Shown piece by piece: positions 33,801-44,039 of a DNA stretch of 64,000 nucleotides (the stretch's first letter is position 1; each line of letters opens with the position of its first letter). The notes below the pieces were generated by a model. It was not told the DNA's origin. It saw only the letters and a program-made list of their open reading frames with translations, and made no database searches. Origin of the DNA: Chinchilla lanigera (taxonomy: Eukaryota > Chordata > Mammalia > Rodentia > Chinchillidae); contig NW_004955470.1 in NCBI RefSeq assembly GCF_000276665.1, positions 1,693,653 through 1,757,652 on the forward strand, given 5' to 3'. The position numbers and the translations under genes are program-made.

Positions 33801-36800
33801 AAAATAGATGGCACAAGCCAGTGTAAATCATGGCTTCATAATTCAGCACTATGAACACTGAGGCTAGAAAGTTCTTTGTGTAAAGCGCTGCCCTACGTGA
33901 ACTGTAGGATCTTTAGCACCGTCCTCACTTCTGTCCACACTGTCATTCTGCCCTGCTGGTTTACGAGCTGTCCTGGATGCTGAATCTGACCTGGAGACTT
34001 TCAATGTCTATAGTCTACACCCCTGAACAGTGCGCCAGAACTACAAATGAACCACCATGCTTCAGTGTAAGGACAGAGCTGGGAAATGCACATCAGCCTC
34101 TACTGACTTCAAAGGCTACAGACACTTTTGATGCCTGATTTCAACTTTTATTGAAATTTCTCAATTTAAATATTATGGACAGAGCAGACAGAAACAAAAC
34201 AACAAAACAAAATAAAATCATACCTTTTAGTGAGAATTTAAATAAGAAAGAATGACTAGATAAGGAATTAATTTTTAAAAGCTTTAAAAATTTAGTCCTC
34301 TGCATTGCCTATCCAATTACATTACCTCTTGGACTAAATCTTTTAGAGATAATATGCAAAATATAAAATGCCTGCAACCTTCAAATACCCTATGAAATCA
34401 TTTTTATGTCATGCTAACTCTCTTTTGCACTATATATACATAAATGCATATAATGCATACAGTTTTCACTGTTCACAATGGTTATGTTCTATGCTGTCAC
34501 TGTAAATACCAAAGTAATACTGAACCACTGCTCCCGGGGAACACAGGGCTCAGTTCTGCCAGTCCTTGGTCAGGTCACCTGACAAGTGATCAATAAGGAA
34601 CACAGGGTTTTATGTGATCCTGTTGAGAGACACCTTATTTAATATATAATGCCACCTCAAATATCGAACTCAGCGGCAGAGCACAGCCTTCTGCATTTAG
34701 GAACACTAGGCAGCACTTCAGTACTACGCTTGGGGGCATCTTAAACAGCAAATGCAAAGCACAAAAATGGGACAAAAACATGACACGAAGTATACGTCAA
34801 AAAAGACTTTTGTTTACATACAACAGCTGAGAGAAGGAAGAGTATCACCTGTTCGACCTCAAGTAGGAACACGCATGAATCAGGAGGATAGAGGGTTTCA
34901 GTGCTCTGCCCAAGTCTGTGAATGGCTAAGAGTGCTGAGTATAAATAAATGTGAGCACAGAGGCTATTTATTATTAATGTTATGATGAAAATTATGCTAT
35001 CGTTAGGCTTCTAAACATTTTAAGCAGGCCAGGCATGGTAGCACATACCTTTAACTATACTACTCTGGAAGACTCAGGCAGGAGCACCAAAAGTTTGAGC
35101 CCCAGCTTAGGCAACCTGGTGAGACCCTATTTCAAAATTCCAAGATTAAATAAAAAAGGGCTGGAGATACTGCTCAGTGCAAAGACCCTGGGTTCATTTC
35201 CAGTACCAGAAAAAAAAAAAAACAAAAAAAATTAAATTACTGAAGCTGGTATGAGCTAAGATTCTTAATCAGGTGCCTTATGGCTACACAGAGACCATGC
35301 AAAATGCCGGAACTACGAATGATAAACACGCAGAACACAGCAGTGCTAGAGGTGGCCACACTACTCCGTGAGTAAGACAGACGGCACAGGAGAAAGCAGC
35401 ACGCGTTTACCTTCAGAAACATAAGGAAGAGCTGACCAGGAGTAAGGATTTCTTGATTCACTAAACTATCAGGATTCTCCTCCATACACTCTCCTTTGGC
35501 TAAAGCAAAGAGCTTCCGGGTCATAAAACAAAGCAAGTGAAATTTTTCAGTATTGGATTTCAAGTGGATGCAGATACACTGGCTGTAAAACGGAAAGAAA
35601 AAGGTTTAAAACAATTTAGTTGCTAACCCCATTTAATGTCCTACTGACCAAGGTCCCAACTTACATTTACTTTAAAATAAGAAGTCCTTACTACAAAAAA
35701 ATCATGCTTCATCTTCACTGGCAACATTAGCAAAAGAACCGAATATCGTCACAAAGTCTAGAGCTATGCTGGCCAATGTGGCTATTTAAATTAATTAAAA
35801 TTAAGAATACAGCTGCACTGGCCACGTTTCACTTATTCAGCATGTGCCTTGTAGCTTCACAGTGGACGGCACTGGACTCCAGCAGGGCTCCTTTAGTACA
35901 GTGATTACATGACACAAAGTCCTTGCTGTGGGGAAATAAAGCAACATGACGCCTGCAACTTTCAAACAGTACAAAAAGAAAAACACGTATCTATGTGCAG
36001 CCAAAGCCATTAAGTAAATCGTGAACGACGTTAGTGCCTAAGTGTCTAATATGCTATTTGGACACTGCTCTGGAATGTCCAAATGTGTAATTATCTCAAA
36101 ATTAAAAAAATAAGAAAAATGGAATAACGTTATGGTAGGAAGAGAGAACAACAGAGACAAACTGGTTCTGACTGGTCAGGACCAGAATTCTACCCCGGGT
36201 TCACTCTGCTGACTTATGAGCAATCTATGCTGCAATCTATGTCACCCCTCCACCCCACCCCCACCCCCAAAGCACAAACACGGGCCCAGCACACTTACTT
36301 GAACAGGAACTCCGCAGCCTGTTCGTTTGAGTACCAGTCAGGAAGACTGAGCTTTACTCTGAAGCATTCGCCAAGATAGTTAAGGACCTGCTTTTGTGTG
36401 GAACAACCCTCTTCCATCACAATCCTTAACATCTGAGAAACAGAGTTCCTAAAGAAAGAGTCTTCCTCTTTTCCCTTGACGAGCTCCTGAAAAATCTGAT
36501 AATCAGAAAAGCTGACCAGTGCCTAAAACGGGAAAAAAAGTTCTGTAAGATCATTCACCAAAAAAGAAAAAAAAAAAGCATTCACCAATAATAACTAAAA
36601 TAGTTATTATTCTCTCCTCTATTATTTTTAACTCAAAAAAAAGTAGCACCCCACTGTTGCTGAATTGAACTCTTCACAATAAAGCGTAAGTGTGAGACAT
36701 TCAAACACCAAGATGGCTCCCAGGGAGCCGCACTCAACCAGGCTTTGTCCAAGACCAAGAAAATGAGCAAGAAAGATGACACGAGACTCTCAAGGCCAGG

Positions 36801-39800
36801 CCATAAAGGACACTGTGGCTCCTGCCTTGTTCTCTTGGCTGACTATCTAGGGCAGTGATGGTGAACTTTAGAGCTTTCAATGACACAAACAGCTCACTAT
36901 GGCACGTGTGCCACAGCTTTGCCACCACTGATCTAGAGGAACATGGCTAAGAGGAACTGAGACCTGATCACAAAGCCAGCACCGACTCACAGGCAGTGAG
37001 TGAACCGCCTTGAAGTGGATCCTCCAGCCCTGGTCAAAACTTTAAGATGATCACAGCACCCACTGACTTCTCACTGTGACTTCCTGAGACCTAGCCACGC
37101 CACGCTCAAGTTCCTGACCCACGGAAATTCTGAGAGGAATGCTCACCGTTGTTGTAAGCTACTGAATTTTGAGGCAATCTGTTGTGGAGCAGTGGATAAC
37201 CGGAAAAGCATGTTCTTGTAACAAAAGAGCCCATCCAGCGTACACAGGACACGACCCCCAGTGTTCTCATGACAAAAGAAATGTGTCCACTGAGCCGTAC
37301 CTTAAGTGCAAATCCCAAAGGAAGAAAAAACAGTTCCTTCCGGTAAATGAAGTTTAACATGACTGTGCCGTTTTCCAAATAGTGCAGGTTCATATTGACA
37401 GCAGAATGGTCTCCCCTCACGCAGTGTATAGAAACGCCTGTTGAACAAACACAAAAATCATAAGCTTGGTCATACTACAATTGTTTCAATTGTTATGTTT
37501 TTCTGAATTGTTCTACTCTCTTAGACATAATTAAAACCAAATCACTATGTTTAATCAAAAATGTCCCGTGGAAAGCAGGTATCTTCCCAGGTTGTGAAAC
37601 TATGGTATCAAGTAACTAAAGCTACGAATTTATCCGAGCTTCCAAGACGCCCTCCAGCACAGGGCCCACATCTTACACAGCACCTTATATTCCAAGCACC
37701 CAGCAGAGCAGTGGAGCAGTCCTACCACTCTGTGGAGTCTGATCAAGAGATGGTGGCTTGAGTCAACAATTCAGAAAAGCAGAACTTCAGAGTTTTAAGT
37801 TACCTCGAGTTCAGACAAAGATTGCAAAGTACTCTATCAACTGAAACAAGTGAATAAATGCCTAGACACTGATATGCTGAAACACCAATAGTTTGTTTGA
37901 TTGTTTGTTTATTTTGAAAGGCTGGGGATTGGACTCTGGGCTTTGCCACTGAGCAGCATTCTGAGCCCTTTAAAAATATTTTTTTTTTTAAATTTTGAGG
38001 CAGAGTCCCATTTAATGGCCTAGGATGAGCTTGAACTTGGATTCTTGTCTTAGCCTCCCACAGTGCTGAGATTAAAGTTATATACCACCATACCTGGCCT
38101 GCGATATCATTTTTCTAAATGACATAATATGGCAACAATCAAAGGCTGACTCTTGTCTCCCTTATAAGGATAAACTGTTTAACTGTAGGGGTTGCCAAAG
38201 AATGTCACATGCTCTCCGATGAGACCCAAGGGAGTGCCAAAGTAGCCAGAAACAAAAGACTTCCAAGGACCATGCCCACCTACAACCAAGTCAGGCCAGC
38301 CCTCACCTTCATAAACGGTAACAAATACATGTAGTCTTTTGGTGTGGAAAAAAAAGAAAGAAAGATTCCCACTATGTATAATCTAAGGTCTTATCTCCCT
38401 CTGTAGTTCAGGCTGGCTCTGAACTCACTATGTAGCCCAGACTGGCTTCTAACTCACAGTGATCCTCCTGCCTCAGCCTCCTCACAGCTGGGATTACAGG
38501 TGTATGACACCATGCCCAGCTATGAAGGTCTATTTTTAAATGCTTTAAAATACTGATAAAACTGTATGTACTGAAGGGACGACTTAAAATATATAGAGAC
38601 AGCCCAAACTTGATGATTTGACCTGAAATTATTTGGTTTTACAATTACGCACAAGTCATACACATTCAGAGGAAACTGTACTTTGATTTTCATATTCTGA
38701 TGTTTTCCCAGATCAGCAATGGCATGTGATATTCTCTTACTGTGCTGCATGTGAGCCACACGATCGAGAGGGTAAGCAAGGATATTCTACCATGTACTAT
38801 GCTGCCAGGTGATTCTCAACACTATGTTGTGTTTTTGTATCCCATCATGTCAACAAAAAGCCCACTAGCTGTGCACATGAGATAATCCTTTACTGTAATA
38901 CCGGCTTTGTCTTAGATCATCATGCTCAACTGCAAGTGTTCTGAACATGTTTAAGATAGGTTAGGCCACATCATAATGTTCAATACATGAAGTGCATTTC
39001 AATGTATGGTATTTTCAACTAAGGACTTGTTTATCAGTATGTGACACCATTAATTGAGAAGTTTCCTACATTGTGTAATGATTACCGTAATTAAATTAAC
39101 TAAAACATCCATCACCACCCCATCGTTACCATCTGTGTGTGTACAAACGCACATGTGCTGGAGTCAGAACATTTAAAATCTATATTACCACTGAATTTTA
39201 AATAAATACAATATCACTAATTACAGTAACCATACTGTACATTAACATCAGAATTTATTCATCTTGTAACTGAAATTTGTTCCCTTTTATCAATCTCTCC
39301 ATTTCTTCCTCTACCTCCATTAAAAATCTTAACCCAAAAATTAATAGAAAAACAAAAATTACGAAAGAGAAAAACATCTATAAAGATGTATCTTTTTTTA
39401 TTAGTACTAGTTTTTGTTTTTGTTTTTGTGAGACAGAGTTTCACTATGTAGTTCATGCTGGCCTTGAACTCATTAAGGTAGCACTGGCTAGCTTTGAACT
39501 CATGGTGATCCTTCTTCCTCAGCCTCTCAAGTGCTGGGATTACAGACGCCCACCACCACATCTGGGAAAGATGCATCTATTTTTTTTTTTTAAATAGTTT
39601 TAAACTTTTCTAAAAGAATATTCCAATGGTCACTGAAACTTACCAAACTGAGTATAGCCAGGCCCTCTGCTTTTCCACTTCGGTCTTACCAATGCGATAG
39701 GGAAATTCCTCCGAGGCATAATTAGCATTCGGATGACTTTTTCAATGCCATTAATTATAAAATATCCTCCCATTTCCTGCCAAAGAGATGGATTATAATT

Positions 39801-42800
39801 TGTTAAACAAAGGCACATGACAACTAGTAAACATGAACCTTATTTCAAAACAGGTGGGGCGTGCAGAAGGGAACACACAGGTGAAAGGAACTAGTGACCC
39901 CTTGAAAACAATAAAGACGTGTGATCAACAGTCTTCCTATGTTAGACAGGTCCAAGGGAGAAAGTATGGAAAGAAAACAGCGCACTGTCCTCTACCACAC
40001 AGGCACAACCTACCTTGTCTTTCTGTTCTTCTAAAATGACTACAATCTTAAATGATATTAAAAAACAAAACTCTAAAGAGAAGTCTAAAGATAAAAATGG
40101 TAACCACTTTGCTTCCATATGGTTAACCAAATAAGTAAAAAACAAAAAAAACTGGTTGTATGAAGACTGGAAACGAGAAATTTGGTTAGCTAAACATAGG
40201 AAAATATTCTCAAGAAAGATTTTCAATAGCTCCAGTCAACATCATACTTCTGCAACAAAAACCTACCCTTAACTAGTTGCCTACAATGAAACAAACATAT
40301 GCTAGGTGCTTTACTTTATCAGAATATTTAACCCTCGCAACAATGAATGGGAAGCTATTACCCCATTTTCAGCAGAGGAAACTAAAGCTCAGAAGATTAA
40401 ACTTCCCAAAGCTACAAAATTGGTAGGTGGAATAGCTGGTCAAACCAAGAGCTGACTTCAAAAACCTTCTTTCAAAAAAAAAAAAAACTTCTACCACTTA
40501 ACAGTGTCCTTGTTGCAGGCAAAGCAGACGCTGTGATTACCTGGACTCTATACAGCAAAGCGACCTAACACAGTTAAAGGAAACGATGAGAGGAAGGTAC
40601 AGCAGTCATTCAGTATGCGCACACACTCTTACTGTCAGTAAAGCAGGCACATCTACAAACAACAGCTTGTAGGTTAAGAGAGCTTTAAAAAACATTCCTG
40701 AAAGTACATCCCTAAATATACATACTCAGAAAATTAGGGGAAAACCTACCAGTTCCTCCTTCAAACAGTATTCACTAAGTGTATAGCGCTTTTTCCATGC
40801 TGTCTCAGCTGAGACACCAAGAGCCATACACAGTATGAGGACAAGACATTAATGTCCCACTTATCGAGAAATTGGAGCTTGGAACAGTGACAGAAAACGT
40901 GCTCCCACGGATAAGCTTCCTGTCTGCACATCCCCAAAACAGGCCTTCACTCCCGTCACACAGCCCAGACCCCTGCGGTCACCTCGGCCTCCTCATGGTG
41001 TTCAATGAGGGCTTTTGGAGGAAGGTTGTATAAGTTGCAAAGCTTGGACTTCACCATGATGGGAACATGGCCAAGAAACTGCTTAATGACTCCTTTTGAG
41101 ATTCCATTCACTGACCAGCTGATATCCACCTACATGAAATGGGAGAAAAAAAAAATCAAAGAAAATATCTGAATCTGTGAGGACAAAGGAGAATGCTAAA
41201 TGAGAGAAAGAAAGTTATAATTAAATCTCACGTTGTAGATTTAGAAGACAACAGCATTGAGAAAGCAAAAGTCTGGTATAAAACTTCTTAGGCAGCAGCC
41301 ATGTTATTAAAAATGTGCAACAGCGGGGCATGGTGGTGCATACCTATAATTCCAGCACTTAGGGGGCTGAGGCAGGGGGACTGTTGCAAATTTAAGACCA
41401 GCCTGGGCTACAAAGTGAGTCCAAGGCCAGCTTGAACTGCATAGTGAGGCCCTGTCTCAAAAAGACAAAAAAAAAAAATAAAGTGCAACAAGAGGCACAT
41501 GCTGCCACTAATACTCACTGTCAGCCTCCCCCGGTAAGTACTCTTTCGGCCTCGGCATTCTGCTGGATAAACACTGAGCTCTTTGCAGATGGTCCCTTTG
41601 GGAACTGTGGGTGGACTGATGACAGCATCCACAATGGTAAGGGAGATCCGCTCGTCTTTGAAAGCAAACTCAAAGGAAGGAATAGCCTGAAACACAATTC
41701 ATGTTATTAAATGGCTTCTATTTTTCAAGGCATTTTTTCTCTAAGACTCTTCCAAATCCCTCATGTTCTACAGGCAAAACAATGACACCAATAATGCCAA
41801 GTGACACATGTAAAAAAGACAGTAAAGGGTACATGCAGTCCACCCATAACTTCACTAATTATTCCAAAACTGTAATGCATTACCTAAGGATTTTTCTGAT
41901 GGTGCATATGTATCAGATTCTATACTAGGCTCTAGGGGTTCAGCAATAAGGACGCCTCTCTGAAGCAAATGCCTGCCTTCTCCTACCTTGTGTCCTCTTT
42001 GTGCACAGAAAAAGAGGGGAGAGAGGAGAGCACTGCTGCTGGCAGACCAAGGACGGAGACACACCCTTCTGATTCAGGGCCAGACACTTTTAATACCATC
42101 CTTTAGGCTGACACTTTCCCATTTCACTCCATGCTGGCCTCTTACTGAAGTCAGAGCCATGTAAAGGGAAAGGTAGAGGCCAAGATATGTTTTTTTCCCT
42201 TTCACAGCAGCTACTTTTCTGCACCACTCCCTGGAAGAAGCTTTGTTATTCTTCTGAGGAGGCCTCCGGAGGTTTCCTGCATATTAACTATGAACTGCAG
42301 ACAAGAGAATCCAGCTGTCTTTAATAAGCCAGGCACTAAAAATGTAATTCACCTATGAAAATATTGTTCATAAAATGTTAATATATAATTGCTTTATTCG
42401 TAAATGAATTTAAAAATGTAAAAACTTCTCCATTTTAATTTGTGATAGACAAACACTGGTAAATAGGAGCTCTTCAGGGGTCCCCAAAGAATTTTAAGCA
42501 AGAGGTCCTAGGACAAAAAAAATTGGGGAACAGCCAGTCGGCATATTATTCCTAACTCTATGCACCTGTCTCTTTTATTTAAGCAAGTCTTCTCTAATTA
42601 TCTCAATCCTGGACTTGTCATTATATCAATACATCCAAGCATGGATTCATTTTTAATTAGCCATTCTTCTCATAGACATCTTTTCTCCCTCATAAGGATT
42701 AAAAAATATTAATCTCCAAAGAAATCTTAAGGGCTCCCACAGTATCTGCAAGTTATCAGATTGGCAACAAAACCTCCACATTATCCCTATTCCTTTCTCT

Positions 42801-44039
42801 CACTACACAACGCTTACCCAACAAAAACCACAGGGCAGTGTCCCCTCAGTAGGCAGCTCTGCCTGATGCTGCTCATTCCCTGGAAGGAATGTAAGCTCCT
42901 CTTCCCTTGGACTCATCTAGCCCGGTCTTTTCTGAAACACCTGGGTTAACTGCCCCTCTACACCCTCAGGAACCCACCTCCACTACCACTTCTTGTCAGA
43001 GCAGTTCTCAAAGCACTGACATTGACTTTCAAGTCTCCAAGCCCCTTCAGCCCCAAAACACAAAAGGGGGCACTCAAGAGCTGTCCCTCACGGGAGACTG
43101 CCTCTTATCCGCAGAAGGTAATGCCTAGGGCCACAGGAGAAGTTTACCCAAAGAGACGACCCACTCTCCCTCCCTGAACTCTGCTACCATTTTCACCTAC
43201 ATCAATCATTAATGCCTCATTTGTATCTTCCTCTACACCTGCCCCACGCTGAACAGGGGCCCCGTGGTTTCTCTCCTTAATGCTCTTCAGGGAAGGCAGT
43301 GAAAGCATGACCTCGCACATCACAATCTATCCACGAGTCAGTTCAGAACCTCCCGAGGTCGTTTGGAACAGGCAGGACTTCAAGTGACATAAAGGCGTGT
43401 GCAACGTGAAAGTCTGGGAAGCACACCCCAGGCAGGACCCCTTCTCCCTGCTCCCAGCACCCCCAAACGGTCCTACAACAAACCCCGGTTCAAGATTATA
43501 TATACAGTAAGCCCAGAAATTAGATCCATTTCTCCTGATCGCCTCGACTGCAAATGGCACAAGGCCTAGGCCCGCATCTGTTCTGCATTTGCTTTTCCTC
43601 CGCAGTACCCAGAGCCCAGCACGACCACGGGGCGCCGGCATTTGGGGCTACAGGGCGGCCCCCAGCCACCGCCCTGGGACCCCCGCCCCGCTCGGCCGGG
43701 CCCCACCGGCGCCTCCCGCGGAGCTTCACCCACCACGCCCCTCCCCCTGCGTCTCTTCTGCCCCACCGACTCCCCTCCCAAGCCCGCCCCGGACTCGGGC
43801 CCGCCGATCCCAGCGGCGCCGGGGACCCAGCGCCGAAGGGGGCCCGGGGTGGCCGCGATCACCTGCACCGCCTGGCTGAGCCCCTCGCACACGGCATAGT
43901 TGAAGGAGTCCACGTGCGCCCGCGTCAGCTCCTGCAACGCCGCCTTCTGCTGCTCCCGCGGGATCCTGTACGAGGGGTCGGTCAGATGCTTCAGGCTAGG
44001 CCCGCTGGGCAGGTTCCGCCACCGGCCGCTGGACTCCAT
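20953..44039 (-). CDS. POLR1B: RNA polymerase I subunit RPA2 (complete, 15 coding exons)
   Basis: Second-largest catalytic subunit of RNA polymerase I, which transcribes the 47S rRNA precursor in the nucleolus; with POLR1A it forms the active-site cleft. Coding exons on the minus strand: 44039-43863, 41686-41519, 41129-40983, 39776-39644, 37437-37301, 36522-36299, 35582-35411, 33080-32909, 32052-31771, 29692-29559, 26062-25892, 25277-25121, 23889-23693, 23109-22856, 21835-20953. They sum to 3408 bases, 1135 residues plus stop, the human length, and all introns are GT-AG. Visible landmarks are the fork motif with ESWGFLCP and TPDG (exon 9), GYDMED near residue 754 (exon 13), the hybrid-binding [12 protein letters not shown] near 880-891, and a C4 zinc site at Cys1070, 1073, 1098 and 1101. 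The start codon has G at +4 but C at -3. The gene lies between TTL and CHCHD5, as in human. Identification is near certain; splice sites are inferred by eye. Confidence 0.98.
22425..22567 (+). repeat. Unnamed interspersed repeat, copy A, ending in (AAAT)n
   Basis: Shares AATTCCCCAAGATGAATGTA and the following ATTGTTACGCACTG with copy B at 27545-27715 (POLR1B intron 10), then ends in AATAAATAAATAAATA. I cannot name the family; an LTR or LINE 3' end is possible. Confidence 0.5.
22856..23109 (-). CDS. POLR1B: POLR1B exon 14, residues 758-841
   Basis: 254 bases ending two bases into codon 842, donor GTAAGT. It encodes [15 protein letters not shown] through [10 protein letters not shown]. Confidence 0.97.
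23570..23667 (-). repeat. ID-type SINE
   Basis: In POLR1B intron 13, sense to the gene, 25 bases past the exon 13 donor. CTGGGACAG flanks both sides. Confidence 0.88.
23693..23889 (-). CDS. POLR1B: POLR1B exon 13, residues 692-757
   Basis: 197 bases, phase 0 at the end, donor GTAAGT. It encodes [19 protein letters not shown] and GYDMEDAM; the Glu-Asp pair corresponds to the acidic pair near the metal B site in multisubunit polymerases. An ID element ends 25 bases past the donor. Confidence 0.97.
24200..24800 (+). repeat. L1 relic
   Basis: AAAATGCTGAAAGAAAAGTAA, ACACAAAATTACATAGCCAG and TTGCTAAAGGAAGTTTTCCA form a familiar old L1 order. Antisense to POLR1B in intron 12. Confidence 0.6.
25121..25277 (-). 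CDS. POLR1B: POLR1B exon 12, residues 640-691
   Basis: 157 bases ending one base into codon 692, donor GTAAGG. It encodes [19 protein letters not shown] and [17 protein letters not shown]. Ser682, a residue altered in a human Treacher Collins syndrome variant, is present. Confidence 0.97.
25480..25660 (+). repeat. Unnamed interspersed repeat (AACTGTGAACC family), copy A
   Basis: Shares AACTGTGAACCAAAATAAACC and the following GGTGTTGGGTATTCG pattern with the copy at 48062-48378. POLR1B intron 11. Confidence 0.45.
25892..26062 (-). CDS. POLR1B: POLR1B exon 11, residues 583-639
   Basis: 171 bases, phase 0 at both ends, donor GTACTA. It encodes [17 protein letters not shown] through [11 protein letters not shown]. 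Confidence 0.97.
26911..27055 (-). repeat. B1-type SINE
   Basis: POLR1B intron 10, sense orientation; TTTTGAGACAGGCCCTTGC to CACCACCAAGTCTAGCT. Confidence 0.88.
27165..27270 (-). repeat. ID-type SINE
   Basis: Long T-run then CCCAGTATTGGGGATCAAAT; diverged in the tRNA-like arm. Confidence 0.8.
27545..27715 (+). repeat. Unnamed interspersed repeat, copy B
   Basis: Partner of 22425-22567. It also carries a short internal tandem of AATTAAGATGTGTT. Confidence 0.5.
27733..27847 (-). repeat. B1-type SINE, short
   Basis: GAGATAGGGTCTCACTAC to GTACCATGCCTGGCT. Confidence 0.8.
27876..28028 (+). repeat. B1-type SINE
   Basis: CTGGCCATGGGCACATGCC to CCCTGTCTCAAAAAAACC, inverted relative to the copy just before it. 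Confidence 0.85.
28165..28600 (+). repeat. L1 ORF2 3' end relic
   Basis: GATCCAGCAACCCCACTTCT, GGATGGATGGAGAAAAACC and GGAATAATATTCAGTCTTAG are the typical end of L1 ORF2. A 24-bp unit with TTAGAAAGGAAAT is duplicated near 28380. Confidence 0.75.
28748..28858 (+). repeat. B1-type SINE, short
   Basis: GCTGGGCGTGGTGACACACC to GAGACCCTGTCTCAA. Confidence 0.85.
29559..29692 (-). CDS. POLR1B: POLR1B exon 10, residues 538-582
   Basis: 134 bases, phase 0 at the end, donor GTGATC. It encodes [19 protein letters not shown] and [19 protein letters not shown], part of the Pol I-type external region. Confidence 0.96.
30001..30451 (+). mobile_element. Tigger-type DNA transposon remnant
   Basis: Terminal inverted repeats of about 23 bases (GATTCTCATTATTTGCAG at the left, its near reverse complement at the right). 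The internal frame keeps a decayed transposase N-terminus ([19 protein letters not shown]). Internally deleted and dead. It lies in POLR1B intron 9. Confidence 0.75.
30884..30966 (-). repeat. ID-type SINE
   Basis: POLR1B intron 9; GGCACCAGGAATCAAACTC to CTACAACCCTGGCC, sense to the gene. Confidence 0.88.
31310..31497. mobile_element. Mariner-type MITE, 188-bp palindrome
   Basis: Ends CAGTGGTCCCTCAGTT and the reverse of CAGTGGTGCCTTGGTT. The two arms pair for about 80 bases around a 25-base centre (GGATGAGAACCAAATC against GATCTGGTTCTCATCC). The left flank is TA; the right reads CA, a likely decayed TA. No coding capacity. Confidence 0.75.
31771..32052 (-). CDS. POLR1B: POLR1B exon 9, residues 444-537
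   Basis: 282 bases, donor GTACGT. It holds the fork-domain signature: [12 protein letters not shown], then [19 protein letters not shown], then TPDG and CGLMNHL. This is the most conserved block of the N-terminal half. Confidence 0.97.
32441..32606 (-). repeat. B1-type SINE
   Basis: POLR1B intron 8, sense to the gene; full length with the duplicated AGGCTGGTCTCAAAC segment. Confidence 0.9.
32909..33080 (-). CDS. POLR1B: POLR1B exon 8, residues 387-443
   Basis: 172 bases, phase 0 in and one base into codon 444, donor GTGAAA. It encodes [19 protein letters not shown] through NLRSKT. An ID array with an assembly gap lies just upstream of its acceptor. Confidence 0.95.
33157..33207 (-). repeat. 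ID-type SINE, cut by gap
   Basis: T-run and GGTTTTTCTCCGGTACCGGG; the rest falls in the N gap. Its tail is 77 bases upstream of the POLR1B exon 8 acceptor. Confidence 0.85.
33208..33307. other. Assembly gap, 100 N
   Basis: Exactly 100 N, a usual placeholder size, so the true length is unknown. It interrupts an ID cluster in POLR1B intron 8. Confidence 0.99.
33308..33379 (-). repeat. ID-type SINE, cut by gap
   Basis: GAATCGAACTCACGACC to AAATCCCCAGCCC. It may or may not be the same element as the one left of the gap. Confidence 0.88.
33390..33486 (-). repeat. ID-type SINE
   Basis: Full copy with CTCCGGTACCGGGAACC, near-consensus, directly beside the previous one. The shared sequence explains why the assembly broke here. 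Confidence 0.9.
33604..33786 (-). repeat. B1-ID dimeric SINE
   Basis: Old: the reverse ID half is badly decayed and the B1 half reads TTTTGAGACAGGATCTCAC. Confidence 0.7.
34430..34985 (-). mobile_element. Tigger-type DNA transposon remnant
   Basis: GGGAACACAGGGCTCAG, GAGACACCTTATTTAATAT and GGGGCATCTTAAACAGCAAA are typical of the non-coding part of Tigger elements. POLR1B intron 7. Confidence 0.6.
35029..35230 (+). repeat. B1-ID dimeric SINE
   Basis: POLR1B intron 7; AGGCCAGGCATGGTAGCAC then GGGCTGGAGATACTGCTCAG and an A tail. Confidence 0.8.
35411..35582 (-). CDS. POLR1B: POLR1B exon 7, residues 329-386
   Basis: 172 bases: one base completes Asn329, then 57 codons, phase 0 at the end, donor GTAAAC. 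It encodes [13 protein letters not shown] and [13 protein letters not shown]. Confidence 0.96.
35760..35878 (+). mobile_element. MER5-like hAT-Charlie relic
   Basis: GCTGGCCAATGTGGCTATTT and the later CACTGGCCACGTTTCAC resemble short Charlie elements. POLR1B intron 6. Confidence 0.5.
36299..36522 (-). CDS. POLR1B: POLR1B exon 6, residues 255-328
   Basis: 224 bases, ending two bases into codon 329, donor GTAAGT. It encodes [14 protein letters not shown] through EQAAEFLF. The intron just past its donor carries a G-rich run on the transcribed-sense strand (see findings). Confidence 0.95.
36853..36930. mobile_element. hAT-type MITE, 78 bp
   Basis: Ends CAGTGATGGTGAAC and the reverse of CAGTGGTGGCAAAGC; flanking 8-bp sites ATCTAGGG (36845-36852) and ATCTAGAG (36931-36938) match at 7 of 8. 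Inside, GGCACGTGTGCC is palindromic. POLR1B intron 5. Confidence 0.7.
37301..37437 (-). CDS. POLR1B: POLR1B exon 5, residues 209-254
   Basis: 137 bases, completing Gly209 and ending in phase 0 at FALK, donor GTACGG. It encodes [16 protein letters not shown] and [10 protein letters not shown] of the lobe region. Confidence 0.96.
37908..38100 (-). repeat. B1-ID dimeric SINE
   Basis: Strongly diverged; AGGCTGGGGATTGGACTCTG then GAGGCAGAGTCCCATTTAA. Confidence 0.65.
38385..38521 (-). repeat. B1-type SINE
   Basis: POLR1B intron 4, sense; the 5' T-rich part is eroded. Confidence 0.8.
39400..39569 (-). repeat. B1-type SINE
   Basis: Ends 74 bases from the exon 4 donor in POLR1B intron 4; (GTTTTT)n tail and GAGACAGAGTTTCACTATG. 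Confidence 0.85.
39644..39776 (-). CDS. POLR1B: POLR1B exon 4, residues 165-208
   Basis: 133 bases ending one base into codon 209, donor GTAAGT. It encodes [16 protein letters not shown], a stretch shared by the second-largest subunits of all cellular RNA polymerases. Confidence 0.97.
40297..40460 (+). repeat. MIR
   Basis: GCTAGGTGCTTTACTTTATC, CCCCATTTTCAGCAGAGGAA and GGTAGGTGGAATAGCTGG give the MIR core in order. Confidence 0.8.
40983..41129 (-). CDS. POLR1B: POLR1B exon 3, residues 116-164
   Basis: 147 bases, phase 0 at both ends, donor GTGACC. It encodes [13 protein letters not shown] and [12 protein letters not shown]. It is too short to stand out as an open frame, but it joins exons 2 and 4 without a shift. 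Confidence 0.95.
41324..41481 (+). repeat. B1-type SINE
   Basis: Antisense in POLR1B intron 2, 37 bases from the exon 2 donor; GGGGCATGGTGGTGCATACC to CCTGTCTCAAAAAGAC. Confidence 0.9.
41519..41686 (-). CDS. POLR1B: POLR1B exon 2, residues 60-115
   Basis: 168 bases, phase 0 at both ends, donor GTGAGT. It encodes the [11 protein letters not shown] and [10 protein letters not shown] stretch of the protrusion domain. An antisense B1 copy begins about 37 bases past the donor. Confidence 0.96.
41900..43560. other. POLR1B intron 1, nothing certain
   Basis: Possible L2 trace near 41915-41960. Otherwise unique DNA; open frames on both strands look random. Confidence 0.35.
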
